Shown here: piece after piece, positions 18,161-26,447 of the stretch
How the letters are laid out: each line of letters begins with the position of its first letter
How positions within the stretch are numbered: the first letter of the stretch is position 1
From: Segatella baroniae DSM 16972 = JCM 13447
Lineage (GTDB): Bacteria > Bacteroidota > Bacteroidia > Bacteroidales > Bacteroidaceae
Assembly: GCF_000426585.1 (NCBI RefSeq)
Contig: NZ_AUFQ01000001.1
Coordinates: forward strand, 124,001-188,000
DNA length: 64,000 nt
Direction of reading: 5' to 3'
Notes under the pieces: generated by a model
The model's input: the letters and a program-made list of their open reading frames with translations, nothing else
The model's database searches: none
What the model was told of the DNA's origin: nothing
Position numbers and translations under genes: made by a program

Positions 18161-19475
18161 GACAACAATAATTGTGGTAGAAGACAATATCGTGTACTGC
18201 GAGTTTGTCTGCAACATGCTGGCGCGGGAGGGCTACCGCACCGTGAAGGCTTACCACCTCTCAACCGCGAAGAAACATCTACAACAGGCGACAGATAATG
18301 ACATCGTGGTTGCCGACCTGCGCCTGCCTGACGGTAACGGCATTGACCTTTTGCGCTGGATGCGAAAGGAGGGAAAGATGCAGCCCTTCATCATTATGAC
18401 CGACTACGCCGAAGTTAATACCGCCGTGGAAAGCATGAAACTCGGCTCGATAGACTATATTCCCAAACAGCTTGTGGAGGATAAACTTGTCCCCCTGATC
18501 CGTTCCATACTGAAAGAACGTCAGGCAGGACAACGCCGTATGCCTGTGTTCGCCCGTGACGGTTCCGCATTTCAGAAAATCATGCACCGTATAAGGCTGG
18601 TAGCCGCTACCGATATGAGCGTGATGATATTCGGAGAGAACGGCACGGGTAAGGAACATATTGCCCACCACCTGCACGACAAGAGCAAGCGGGCAGTCAA
18701 GCCATTCGTGGCGGTGGACTGCGGTTCACTCACCAAAGAGCTTGCGCCCTCGGCCTTCTTCGGACACGTCAAGGGAGCGTTTACAGGAGCAGATTGTGCC
18801 AAGAAAGGATATTTCCATGAGGCGGAAGGCGGCACGCTGTTTCTGGACGAGGTAGGAAACCTCGCGTTGGAAACCCAACAGATGTTGCTCCGCGCCATAC
18901 AGGAGAGGCGGTATCGCCCGGTCGGAGACAAGGCAGACAGGAGTTTCAATGTCCGCATCATCGCCGCCACCAACGAGGATCTGGAAGCGGCAGTGAGTGA
19001 AAAGCGTTTTCGGCAGGATCTTCTGTACCGCCTGCACGACTTCGGGATAACCGTTCCTCCGTTGCGTGACTGTCAGGAAGACATCATGCCGCTGGCAGAG
19101 TTCTTCCGTGATATGGCAAACAGAGAGCTGGAGTGTAGCGTGAGCGGGTTCAGTTCCGAAGCACGTAAAGCGTTGCTGACACACGCATGGCCGGGCAACG
19201 TGCGGGAACTTCGGCAGAAAGTTATGGGTGCTGTATTGCAGGCGCAGGAAGGTGTTGTCATGAAAGAGCATCTGGAACTTGCCGTGACGAAACCGACCTC
19301 TACTGTCAACTTCGCCCTGCGCAATGACGCGGAGGATAAGGAGCGGATATTGCGTGCGTTGAAACAGGCAAACGGCAACCGGAGTGTCGCCGCCGAACTG
19401 CTCGGAATAGGCAGGACAACACTATACAGCAAACTTGAAGAGTATGGACTTAAATATAAATTCAAGCAATCATAG
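18153..19475 (+). CDS. rteB: RteB sigma-54-type response regulator
   Basis: 440 residues in three domains. The receiver (1-120) has acidic residues VVEDN near 9 and the acceptor Asp in VADLRLPDG near 54. The AAA+ domain has Walker A GENGTGKEHIA (about 161), GAFTGA (about 209, the sigma-54 contact loop) and Walker B GGTLFLDEVGN (about 228). A Fis-type HTH closes the protein (NRSVAAELLGIGRTTLYSKLEEYGL). In CTnDOT, RteB activates transcription of rteC. It is the last gene of the tetQ operon; rteC lies 940 nt further on with a DHFR-like gene between. Confidence 0.95.
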   Translation: MDKTTIIVVEDNIVYCEFVCNMLAREGYRTVKAYHLSTAKKHLQQATDNDIVVADLRLPDGNGIDLLRWMRKEGKMQPFIIMTDYAEVNTAVESMKLGSIDYIPKQLVEDKLVPLIRSILKERQAGQRRMPVFARDGSAFQKIMHRIRLVAATDMSVMIFGENGTGKEHIAHHLHDKSKRAVKPFVAVDCGSLTKELAPSAFFGHVKGAFTGADCAKKGYFHEAEGGTLFLDEVGNLALETQQMLLRAIQERRYRPVGDKADRSFNVRIIAATNEDLEAAVSEKRFRQDLLYRLHDFGITVPPLRDCQEDIMPLAEFFRDMANRELECSVSGFSSEARKALLTHAWPGNVRELRQKVMGAVLQAQEGVVMKEHLELAVTKPTSTVNFALRNDAEDKERILRALKQANGNRSVAAELLGIGRTTLYSKLEEYGLKYKFKQS

Positions 19476-19497
19476 CCTGTAATTCACTGAATTTGGC

Positions 19498-19505
19498 TAT
19501 CTTTG
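19498..19505 (+). promoter_or_regulatory. -7 box in front of the structured leader
   Basis: TATCTTTG fits TAnnTTTG. It lies 23 nt past the rteB stop. A -33 TTTG at the expected place is not seen. Confidence 0.5.
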
Positions 19506-19511
19506 CATAAC

Positions 19512-19727
19512 ATTTGAGAAAAACGGCGATTGGCAGGAGCTTTTCGCCGCCAACATATAGGATAAGACCGCAAGGCGTTTCAAGCGAAAATCTGGTAAAT
19601 TGGAACTACGGAGACGATTGCGTGATGCTTATGCTATGCTTACGCATAGCGTGCATTCACGTACTCTCCGTAAAGGCTTTACCAGAGCCATCGCTTGAAG
19701 GTAGTGTGAATTGCACGCTACTTTTTT
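19512..19727 (+). ncRNA. structured leader or small RNA ahead of the DHFR-like gene
   Basis: The transcript expected from the 19498 box contains nested inverted repeats over about 120 nt: TTCAAGCGA (19579-19587) with TCGCTTGAA (19691-19699), TCTGGTAAA with TTTACCAGA, CGGAGA with TCTCCG, CGTGA with TCACG, and an apical GCTATGC with GCATAGC. An upstream CGGCGA/TCGCCG hairpin is also possible. It ends in an intrinsic terminator (19701-19727), 27 nt before an open reading frame. No known riboswitch class was recognised. It could be an attenuator or riboswitch for the next gene, or an independent RNA. Confidence 0.55.
19701..19727 (+). terminator. intrinsic terminator upstream of the DHFR-like gene
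   Basis: GTAGTGTG (19701-19708) pairs with CACGCTAC (19714-19721) with one G-U pair, followed by six T. It is located between a promoter and the start codon at 19755, an arrangement typical of conditional termination. Confidence 0.65.
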
Positions 19728-19754
19728 GCCCTTGCCTAATGAAAGGTAACGATT

Positions 19755-20177
19755 ATGGGTAAAGTTCAGATTCTCGCCGTACTGACGATGGACGGATGTC
19801 TTTCTTCAGAGTTATATTATAAAGCACATCAGGATTTGTGCCTTGACCGTTGCGGTCTTGATGAAATCAGGAAGAACGCCCTTTACCGCGTGACACCAGA
19901 CTATTCCATTTCAATGCTGCACGAATGGAGAAAAGACGGCACAAACATCCGTTACCTCGCGGAAGCCACACCGGACACGGCAGACTATATAAACGGACTA
20001 CTGCGTATGCACGCTGTGGATGAAATCATACTATACACCGTTCCTTTCATATCCGGAAGCGGACGACATTTTTTTAAGTCGGCTCTGCCAGAGCAACACT
20101 GGACGCTTTCCTCTTTGAAAAGTTTTCCCAACGGTGTATGCCGCATTATCTACATCCTTGATAAAAAAGCAAGATAG
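19755..20177 (+). CDS. dihydrofolate reductase-like (RibD C-terminal superfamily) protein
   Basis: 140 residues, shorter than the usual 170-190 of this family. The start ILAVLTMDGCLSSE is the DHFR/RibD first strand and the NADPH-site loop. AVDEIILYTVPFISGSGRHFF (about 97-117) is the characteristic RibD_C block, and the end (SLKSFPNGVCRIIYIL) fits the last strands. The central part, where a longer nucleotide-binding segment is normal, is shortened. The protein could reduce a pterin or pyrimidine substrate with NADPH, but the substrate is unknown. It lies between rteB and rteC behind a structured leader and may thus respond to a metabolite or to antibiotic stress. Confidence 0.7.
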   Translation: MGKVQILAVLTMDGCLSSELYYKAHQDLCLDRCGLDEIRKNALYRVTPDYSISMLHEWRKDGTNIRYLAEATPDTADYINGLLRMHAVDEIILYTVPFISGSGRHFFKSALPEQHWTLSSLKSFPNGVCRIIYILDKKAR

Positions 20178-20415
20178 CCAAAATGTGCGGCAAGCATACA
20201 TTTTTATTTTCAAGAATAGAATAAATGTTCTGATTACAAACAATTTAAGTCGGAGATAATTTGTCCCTGTGAAAAAATATTGAATTTTATACCACTGAAA
20301 TACAACACTTTGTAAAATTGAGCGTTGGATTTTTTGTTTTCTGCCGCGTTTTTTGCCAATTATATTCATGTGCGCATACCGAAAACAGAGTGTAAAATTT
20401 CAAAATTGACAGGAC

Positions 20416-21018
20416 ATGAATTATTTTTTATTGGCGGAAACCGAGTTCTTCCGCCGGATAAACGAAGCCGGAGACTGCAATATGGAAAAAGCATACACGG
20501 CTTTCGCCACCCAAGTAATAGAACTGTGCAACGGCGGCATGGACATGAACCTTACCGTCATCGCGCTTGCCTACATCGAAATCGAGTTGCAGCACCATCC
20601 GGTGCGTAATCTGTCAGAAGAAAGAAGAGAGATTGCCGCCTACGTCAGCAAGGCTCTGTCTTTCGTAAGAAAGATGCAGAAATTCCTTGCCACGCCCCAA
20701 GTGCCACCACTAATATCCGCCAACAACGCAACAGAAACCACCGCCAGCCTTCTTTGGACGGGCAACGCCATCGACCTCGTGGAACTTATCTACGGCATAG
20801 ACGAGATGGGCTGTATCAACAACGGCAATATGCCGCTAAAACAGCTCGCCCCGATTCTCTACAAGATATTCGGTATTGAGTCGAAGGATTGCTACCGCTT
20901 CTATACCGACATCAAACGTCGGAAAAACGAAAGCCGTACCTATTTCCTCGACAAGATGCAGGAGAAACTGAACGAGAGAATGCTGCGCGATGAAGAGCTG
21001 GAACGTATGAGAAGATAA
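20416..21018 (+). CDS. rteC: RteC regulatory protein
   Basis: 200 residues from ATG 20416; a stop lies three codons upstream in frame, so no longer start exists. The sequence (MNYFLLAETEFFRRINEAGD... ELIYGIDEMGCINNGNMPLKQLAPILYKIFGIESKDCYRFYTDIKRRKNESRTYFLDKM) is that of RteC, a helical protein with a C-terminal winged-helix region containing the acidic-basic DIKRRKNESRTYFLD segment. RteB activates its gene, and RteC then activates the excision promoter. The 238-nt gap before it must contain the RteB-dependent promoter, though no clear TAnnTTTG box is seen there. Confidence 0.93.
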   Translation: MNYFLLAETEFFRRINEAGDCNMEKAYTAFATQVIELCNGGMDMNLTVIALAYIEIELQHHPVRNLSEERREIAAYVSKALSFVRKMQKFLATPQVPPLISANNATETTASLLWTGNAIDLVELIYGIDEMGCINNGNMPLKQLAPILYKIFGIESKDCYRFYTDIKRRKNESRTYFLDKMQEKLNERMLRDEELERMRR

Positions 21019-21031
21019 AATCAGGTATAAG

Positions 21032-21063
21032 CGGGAGAATGGTATCATGCTGTTCTCCCGTTT
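21032..21063 (+). terminator. intrinsic terminator after rteC
   Basis: CGGGAGAA (21032-21039) pairs with TTCTCCCG (21053-21060), followed by TTT. It isolates rteC from the next cargo gene. Confidence 0.6.
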
Positions 21064-21129
21064 GAGTAAAATCTATACGAAAAAGGGCGTTTTCGGCGCG
21101 CTATTGCCCCGAATTTCAGCGAAAAACGC

Positions 21130-21137
21130 TATCTTTG
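21130..21137 (+). promoter_or_regulatory. -7 box of the AlbA_2 gene
   Basis: TATCTTTG, an exact TAnnTTTG match, 22 nt upstream of the ATG at 21159; the predicted 5' leader is only about 15 nt. Confidence 0.6.
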
Positions 21138-21158
21138 TACAATTGTTACGAATTGAAT

Positions 21159-22610
21159 ATGAACATAGACAACCTCGATATAGTAAAACAACTGATAGCC
21201 GAAAAGGAAAACGGGCAGGTGGAGTTCAAGGAAACCACCGGGCAGTTGGAGCGCGGCATGGAAACGCTCTGCGCTTTCCTTAACAGCGAAGGTGGCACGG
21301 TGTTGTTCGGTGTGACCGACAAAGGAAAGATCATCGGGCAGGAAGTGAGCGACAAGACGAAGCGTGATATTGCGGAAGCCATCCGGCGTTTTGAACCATT
21401 TGCCACACTCGAAGTTTCGTATATCAGTATCCAAAATACAGACAAGAGTGTGATAGCCTTGTCTGCGGACAGCCAACGTTATATGCGTCCGTTCTCCTAT
21501 AAGGGACGGGCTTATCTTCGATTGGAGAGCGTGACATCCTCCATGCCGCAAGACGTATATAACCAACTGCTTATGCAGCGAGGTGGGAAATACGCTTGGG
21601 AGGCGATGACGAATCCCGACATCAAAGTTACTGACCTTGATGAACATGCCATTATGGGAGCGGTACGTGGAGGCATCCGGTGCGGTCGCCTACCCGAAGC
21701 CACCATAAGGGAGGATTTGCCGACCATACTCGAAAAATTCAACCTGTTACATGACGGAAAACTGAATAATGCTTCCGCAGTCTTGTTCGGTCGTGATTTT
21801 TACTTCTATCCCCAGTGCCTGCTTCGGTTGGCGCGTTTCAAAGGAACTACAAAAGACGAGTTTATAGACAATCAGCGTACCACTGGCAATATCTACACAC
21901 TGCTGGACACTGCAATGTCGTTCTTTTTCAAGCATCTTTCCCTTTCGGGCAAAGTTGAAGGCTTGTATCGGGAGGAAGAGCTTGAGATTCCTTACAAGGC
22001 ATTGAGGGAATGCTGCACAAATGCCCTTTGCCACCGCTCATACCACCGTCCCGGCAGTTCGGTAGGAATTGCCATCTATGATGACCGTGTGGAGATTGAG
22101 AACAGTGGAACTTTTCCGCCGGATATAACAATGGAAAAGTTATTGAGCGGGCATAATTCAGAACCTCAAAACCTGATTATTGCGAATGTTCTGTATAAAA
22201 GCGAGGTTCTGGAAAGCTGGGGACGAGGCATCGGGCTTATGATAAGCGAATGCCGGCGTGTCGGCATTCCCGATCCGGAGTTTCATACAGATGGAAATAG
22301 TGTATGGGTTATTTTCCGCTATACCCGAAAAACTGTGGGGCACGACCCGACAATTACCCGACAGTTACCCCACAGTCACCCCACAGTTACCCCACAGGTG
22401 GAAAAGGTGTTGTCTGCAATCGGCACACAGACACTTTCAACCAAAGAGATTATGTGTGTGATAGGATTAAAGGACAAAAGTAATTTTTTAGAACTATATC
22501 TGTATCCAGCCATAAGGCAGAATTTGGTAGAGCCTATTTACCCGGAAAATCCGAAACATCCCCGGCAGAAATATCGTCTTACCGATAAAGGAAAAGAACT
22601 GTTGATATAA
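21159..22610 (+). CDS. AlbA_2/RecG-like ATP-binding putative transcriptional regulator
   Basis: 483 residues from ATG 21159, close behind a promoter. The N-terminal Schlafen AlbA_2 domain (about 1-130) shows ENGQVEFKETTGQLERGMETLCAFLNSEGGTVLFGV, with the E-K-E pattern of that fold. A HATPase_c_4-like domain follows (ECCTNALCHRSYHRPGSSVGIAIYDDRVEIENSGTFPP, about 285-325, and RGIGLM near 352). A short linker made from an 11-bp DNA repeat precedes a C-terminal winged helix (VEKVLSAIGTQTLSTKEIMCVIG). Such proteins are annotated as RecG-like but lack helicase motifs; a regulatory or defence role is likely. The substrate is unknown. Confidence 0.75.
   Translation: MNIDNLDIVKQLIAEKENGQVEFKETTGQLERGMETLCAFLNSEGGTVLFGVTDKGKIIGQEVSDKTKRDIAEAIRRFEPFATLEVSYISIQNTDKSVIALSADSQRYMRPFSYKGRAYLRLESVTSSMPQDVYNQLLMQRGGKYAWEAMTNPDIKVTDLDEHAIMGAVRGGIRCGRLPEATIREDLPTILEKFNLLHDGKLNNASAVLFGRDFYFYPQCLLRLARFKGTTKDEFIDNQRTTGNIYTLLDTAMSFFFKHLSLSGKVEGLYREEELEIPYKALRECCTNALCHRSYHRPGSSVGIAIYDDRVEIENSGTFPPDITMEKLLSGHNSEPQNLIIANVLYKSEVLESWGRGIGLMISECRRVGIPDPEFHTDGNSVWVIFRYTRKTVGHDPTITRQLPHSHPTVTPQVEKVLSAIGTQTLSTKEIMCVIGLKDKSNFLELYLYPAIRQNLVEPIYPENPKHPRQKYRLTDKGKELLI
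22346..22400 (+). repeat. 11-bp tandem repeat inside the AlbA_2 gene, about 5 copies
   Basis: Five adjacent units of the form CCCCACAGTTA, with variants CCCGACAATTA, CCCGACAGTTA and CCCCACAGTCA, run from 22346 to 22400. The reverse complement AACTGTGGGG occurs just upstream at 22331-22340. The unit length is not a multiple of three, so gain or loss of a copy would shift the frame and remove the C-terminal winged helix. Confidence 0.75.
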
Positions 22611-22619
22611 TAACGGGGT

Positions 22620-23783
22620 ATGGTGGCGAAAAAGAAGAAACAACAGGGGCATTACTGTCGGATTTGTAGCGAGTACAAAGCCAACGAGCAATTCAGCGGC
22701 AAAGGACACTCGCGGCATATCTGCAAGGAATGCCGGTCGCTTCCCGATGATGTGAAGGCGGACATGGTGCGCTGTAACGAGGTGGAACGAGCCGTTTTCA
22801 AATGCCCGATGAGCCGTCAGGACTGGGAACTGCTGGAAAAATATGCCAAGAAGTACAAGGACAAGGAATCCGGGCAGTTCGCGCAGGATATGTTGGACAT
22901 GAAACGGGGCAATCAGACACCGGACGAGGATATGGAAGAGGATGATGTTTTAATAGAAGGCATCTATGAAGAGGAAACCATACCATTTGCCGAACTGGAG
23001 GATGACATCCGTTATCAGTTGGAAGAATTGTTGGCGGACAACATCAACGAGTTCATGATACACAAGAATTACATTCCCGAAGGCAAGGAACTGAAAGACA
23101 TCAACGAATGGGTCATGAAAGAAACCCGTGACACCTTTTTTATAAAGGTTATTCCCGATGCCGCTTATGACAGTCTGGTGGAAGAAACGATCAACAGGCT
23201 TGTGAAGGAATGGAAAGAGGACGGATTTGAGATAAAGACCTATTCCGCATCGCTGGTCGTCATGGAAACGGAACGGCTGCTTATCCGCAGGATAACCCGT
23301 AAGGATATGGACGCACTCCTTGCCATAATGGGAAAGCCGGAAGTCATGTACGCTTGGGAACACGGCTTTACCAAAAAGGACGTGCGCAAATGGATAAACA
23401 GGCAACTCATCCGATACCGCAAGGACGGGTTCGGATATTTTGCCGTCATACTGAAAGAAAGCGGCGCATTGATAGGACAAGCCGGTCTGATGAATAGTAC
23501 CCTAAACGGGAACGAGACTGTCGAGCTTGGCTATATACTCGATAACACATACTGGCATAACGGTTACGGTACGGAAGCCGCCCGCGCGTGTTTGGAATAC
23601 GCCTTTGGAGAGCTGGAACTGAAAACTGTCTGTTGCAGTATCCGACCGGAAAACGTGGCATCCATCCGTGTGGTTGAAAGGCTGGGAATGACCTTGTGCG
23701 ACAACCATACAATAATATACAACGAAAAAGAAATGCCGCATCAGATATATGTGGCAACCAATAGTAAATCCTATATCTTATAA
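22620..23783 (+). CDS. zinc-knuckle protein fused to a GNAT acetyltransferase
   Basis: 387 residues. The N terminus has two CxxC pairs (CRICSEYKANEQFSGKGHSRHICKEC, about 14-39), a zinc-binding pattern, followed by an acidic helical region up to about 215. From ETERLLIRRITRKDMDALLAIMG (about 217) onward it is a RimJ/RimL-type GNAT domain with the acetyl-CoA loop region YWHNGYGTEAARACLEYAF and CCSIRPENVASIRVVERLGM. GNAT enzymes move an acetyl group from acetyl-CoA to an amine. The internal METERLL looks like an original start codon, suggesting fusion of two genes or internal initiation. It begins 9 nt after the AlbA_2 gene. The substrate is unknown. Confidence 0.7.
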   Translation: MVAKKKKQQGHYCRICSEYKANEQFSGKGHSRHICKECRSLPDDVKADMVRCNEVERAVFKCPMSRQDWELLEKYAKKYKDKESGQFAQDMLDMKRGNQTPDEDMEEDDVLIEGIYEEETIPFAELEDDIRYQLEELLADNINEFMIHKNYIPEGKELKDINEWVMKETRDTFFIKVIPDAAYDSLVEETINRLVKEWKEDGFEIKTYSASLVVMETERLLIRRITRKDMDALLAIMGKPEVMYAWEHGFTKKDVRKWINRQLIRYRKDGFGYFAVILKESGALIGQAGLMNSTLNGNETVELGYILDNTYWHNGYGTEAARACLEYAFGELELKTVCCSIRPENVASIRVVERLGMTLCDNHTIIYNEKEMPHQIYVATNSKSYIL

Positions 23784-23799
23784 GCGAAATCACTCAACA

Positions 23800-24366
23800 A
23801 TGAAAACAAATAATATTAATTTATTTTGCGATATAGTTACTCAAAGGTCAGGAGAACATTCTTGCGCTATAAATATTTTGTTGCAACAACAATTATATGG
23901 GCAGGTAATATCTATTCTGCGTCAAGAATTAGATTCTATGGTAAGAGTTATGTTTTTGTTGTCAATTAGCGACTTAAACCTTAGAGAGCATTTTATAAAC
24001 CAAACTTTGGAGGGAATAAAATGGTCTTATCCCAATACAAAGAAAGTCGTGACCGATAAACAAATGGTGGATTTAGCTGATAAATTTTATGGCTGGCCTT
24101 TTTTTGTTTATAAATTAGGATGCGCTTTTATTCATCTTTCAGCAATGGTATATTATAAAAACAGTAATCCATTTTTGCTTTTATCTGTTTCAGAAAGAAA
24201 TGACATCACAAGGTTTTTACATCAATATCATAGTTTCCCGTTAGAGTTGGAATTGAATTTGGAAAATATCATCCCATATCTTGATAAAGTATTTAATAAA
24301 GTTTCAAGTAACTTAGCATGTTACATTGAAGATTTACGTCAAAATAAACTTTTGGAGGAATATTAA
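23800..24366 (+). CDS. AT-rich hypothetical protein
   Basis: 188 residues from ATG 23800 (16 nt after the GNAT stop); the frame extends back to 23749 but only into the upstream gene. I do not recognise the family. The protein is helical and hydrophobic in patches (SMVRVMFLLSISDLNLREHF, YKLGCAFIHLSAMVYY) with no signal peptide. The strings RQELDSMVR and FIHLS resemble DUF5677-type or abortive-infection-like helical proteins, a weak impression. Its codon use and base composition are far more AT-rich than the neighbours, pointing to recent acquisition. A strong bidirectional terminator follows at once. Confidence 0.6.
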   Translation: MKTNNINLFCDIVTQRSGEHSCAINILLQQQLYGQVISILRQELDSMVRVMFLLSISDLNLREHFINQTLEGIKWSYPNTKKVVTDKQMVDLADKFYGWPFFVYKLGCAFIHLSAMVYYKNSNPFLLLSVSERNDITRFLHQYHSFPLELELNLENIIPYLDKVFNKVSSNLACYIEDLRQNKLLEEY

Positions 24367-24401
24367 AATAAGGGAGGATTTTAGCTATCCTCCCTTATTT
24401 T
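24365..24401. terminator. bidirectional terminator between the cargo genes and mobC
   Basis: AAAATAAGGGAGGAT (24365-24379) is perfectly complementary to ATCCTCCCTTATTTT (24387-24401). The T-rich ends on both strands allow termination of the plus-strand cargo and of the minus-strand mob operon, whose last stop is at 24408. Confidence 0.85.
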
Positions 24402-24407
24402 AATAGG

Positions 24408-26417
24408 TTACTTCTGCTGCAACAGATGCTTCAGGTTGTCATCGCCCGCGATGCGCTCCAATTCCTCCTGAACAATCTGCTTCACCTCCTCCTTGATGCG
24501 CCGGTAATTTGCCTGCACCGTTTCCTTCATGCGGTCGTTGCCGTCTGCGTCAGTGAAATCGGTAATAACGGGGATTTTCTTGTAGGCACTTTCCTCCCGT
24601 TTTACCTTATCGGCATCCACCACAATCTCGCAGTGGAAAATCTTCTGTTCGATACGCTCGTTGAAGTTGTCGGACACCGAACCGACAAACATTCCCTGCG
24701 TCAAACCGGAAATCTTGCTGGGCGGGATAAGCGCGTCCATCTGCGTGTTAATGGAGGTGGAAACATCCTGCCGGTTGATGGAGATAGACTGCCGTTTCTG
24801 CAACACCTTACCGAATCGTTCCGATAGTGTCTTTGCCGTTTCACCTACCACCTGCCCGGAGAAAATGTTACCGACCGTATTCATCACCACTTTCGCCTCC
24901 TTATCACCGTAGTCGCGCACCAGCTGGCTGAAATCCTGAAATCCCAGACACACGGCAACCTTGTTGCTTCGGGCGGTAGCTATAAGATTGTCCAACCCTT
25001 TGAAATATATCGTCGGCAGCTCGTCTATGATGACCGACGACTTCAGCATCCCCTTCTTATTGATGAGCTTCACGATGCGGGAGTTATACAATCCGAGAGC
25101 CGCCCCGTAGATATTCTGACGGTCGGGATTGTTGCCCACGCATAGGATTTTCGGCTCTTCGGGATTGTTGATGTCCAGCGTAAACTCGCTGTCCGACATC
25201 ACCCAATAGAGCTGCGGTGAAATCATCCTCGAAAGCGGAATTTTTGCCGACGCTATCTGCCCCATGAGCTGCTCCGCAGCCCCTCCGAGCCACGCATCCA
25301 TGAACGGGGAAAGGTAGTTCTCCAGTTCGGGATAGGAAGTCAGTATCGGAAAAATATCCTCGTAGCGGCGGTTCAAAAATTCGATGGCATGGGGAAACGT
25401 GCAATATTTCCCGTTCTGATAGATTTTAAGATACCATATAATACTGGCGAACAAAATGATAGGTGATTCCACAAAGAAGTCACCCTGCTTTTGCACCCAC
25501 GTTTTATTGAGGTTGAGCATTATTGTATAGGCACTCTCGTAGGCGTCCGTAATATCTTCCATAAAATCCGGGTGAATGGGATTGCACCGATGAGAGCGTC
25601 GCGGGTCGTCGAAGTTGATCACATAGAACTTCGGCTTCACCTTGTAGCCGTCAGGGTGGTTCAGCAGATGATTGTAGGCAATGGTGGACAAGTCGCTGAA
25701 TTTGAAGTCATACACGTACATCAAGAAGCCCTTTTCAATCTGTTGCTTGATAAAATTGTTTACCACGGCGTATGACTTGCCGCTGCCCGGCGTACCCAAC
25801 ACGATGGACGCACGGAAGGGATTCACCACATTGATCCAACCGTTGTTCCAACGCTTTTTGTAATAGAAGCGTGTCGGCAAATTGACCGAATACTCGCTTT
25901 CGATGAGTCTTGTTTCCTGCATGAAACTCTCGTTCTCGTTGTTGAAAACATCCTCCATCAAATTGTGTTTCAACAGACGGCTCATCCACAGACCTCCCAT
26001 CAACAGGCAGACATAGCCCGTACCGATGGTAAGGACATACAGCCCCATCACCGCCTCAATCGGAAGCGGCAGAGCCAGTATCCACCAGTTTAGGAAAAAC
26101 AGCACGGACCCGGCGGCGAGTGCCGTCCATATTCTTCCCCAAGTGATTTTCTCTCCCTTGACCCCCTTTGTACCCAGACAGGACAGGGCAAGCAGCAGGA
26201 CGGCAAACAGCTTTGTGTACAGTATGGAATGGAACAGCCCCGCCGTGCGGTCGAAGTTCAGAAGGATTCTGTCCACCACACCGATGTTCACGCCCCACAG
26301 CCGGATGACTTCGTAACAGAACCAGTACACGTTCATAACCACTAAAATAATACTCACGGCACGCAGAAAATCCATGATTTTCGCCAATGCCCTCAAATCG
26401 TCTTCTTGTTGTGACAT
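24408..26417 (-). CDS. mobC: MobC, VirD4/TraG-type coupling protein
   Basis: 669 residues. The first 140 residues contain about four hydrophobic segments (FLRAVSIILVVMNVYWF, TKLFAVLLLALSCLG, ALAAGSVLFFLNWWILALPLP, GLYVLTIGTGYVCLLMGGLW), anchoring it in the inner membrane. The cytoplasmic part has Walker A VLGTPGSGKSYAVV (about 206), Walker B-like SSVIIDELPTIYFKG and the conserved GFQDFSQL. It is the ATPase that hands the relaxase-DNA complex to the secretion channel. It is the last gene of mobA-mobB-mobC, 30 nt behind mobB. In other Gram-negative systems this protein is called TraG or VirD4; in Bacteroides ICEs mobC. Confidence 0.93.
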   Translation of the reverse strand: MSQQEDDLRALAKIMDFLRAVSIILVVMNVYWFCYEVIRLWGVNIGVVDRILLNFDRTAGLFHSILYTKLFAVLLLALSCLGTKGVKGEKITWGRIWTALAAGSVLFFLNWWILALPLPIEAVMGLYVLTIGTGYVCLLMGGLWMSRLLKHNLMEDVFNNENESFMQETRLIESEYSVNLPTRFYYKKRWNNGWINVVNPFRASIVLGTPGSGKSYAVVNNFIKQQIEKGFLMYVYDFKFSDLSTIAYNHLLNHPDGYKVKPKFYVINFDDPRRSHRCNPIHPDFMEDITDAYESAYTIMLNLNKTWVQKQGDFFVESPIILFASIIWYLKIYQNGKYCTFPHAIEFLNRRYEDIFPILTSYPELENYLSPFMDAWLGGAAEQLMGQIASAKIPLSRMISPQLYWVMSDSEFTLDINNPEEPKILCVGNNPDRQNIYGAALGLYNSRIVKLINKKGMLKSSVIIDELPTIYFKGLDNLIATARSNKVAVCLGFQDFSQLVRDYGDKEAKVVMNTVGNIFSGQVVGETAKTLSERFGKVLQKRQSISINRQDVSTSINTQMDALIPPSKISGLTQGMFVGSVSDNFNERIEQKIFHCEIVVDADKVKREESAYKKIPVITDFTDADGNDRMKETVQANYRRIKEEVKQIVQEELERIAGDDNLKHLLQQK

Positions 26418-26447
26418 ACATTGATTTTTTAATTGTTGATACTCCGA

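Noticed and set aside
19579..19699. Integron attC site as an explanation of the long palindrome
   Set aside because: No paired core sites (RYYYAAC and GTTRRRY) at the ends and no gene-cassette array; a structured RNA with promoter and terminator fits better.
19514..19762. 82-codon frame over the structured leader
   Set aside because: It runs through the nested palindromes and the terminator; the sequence constraints are explained by RNA pairing, and the product has no recognisable features.
20178..20415. Sigma-54 (-24/-12) promoter for rteC
   Set aside because: RteB looks like a sigma-54 activator, but no GG-N10-GC pair in the right context could be found by eye, so no promoter was annotated.
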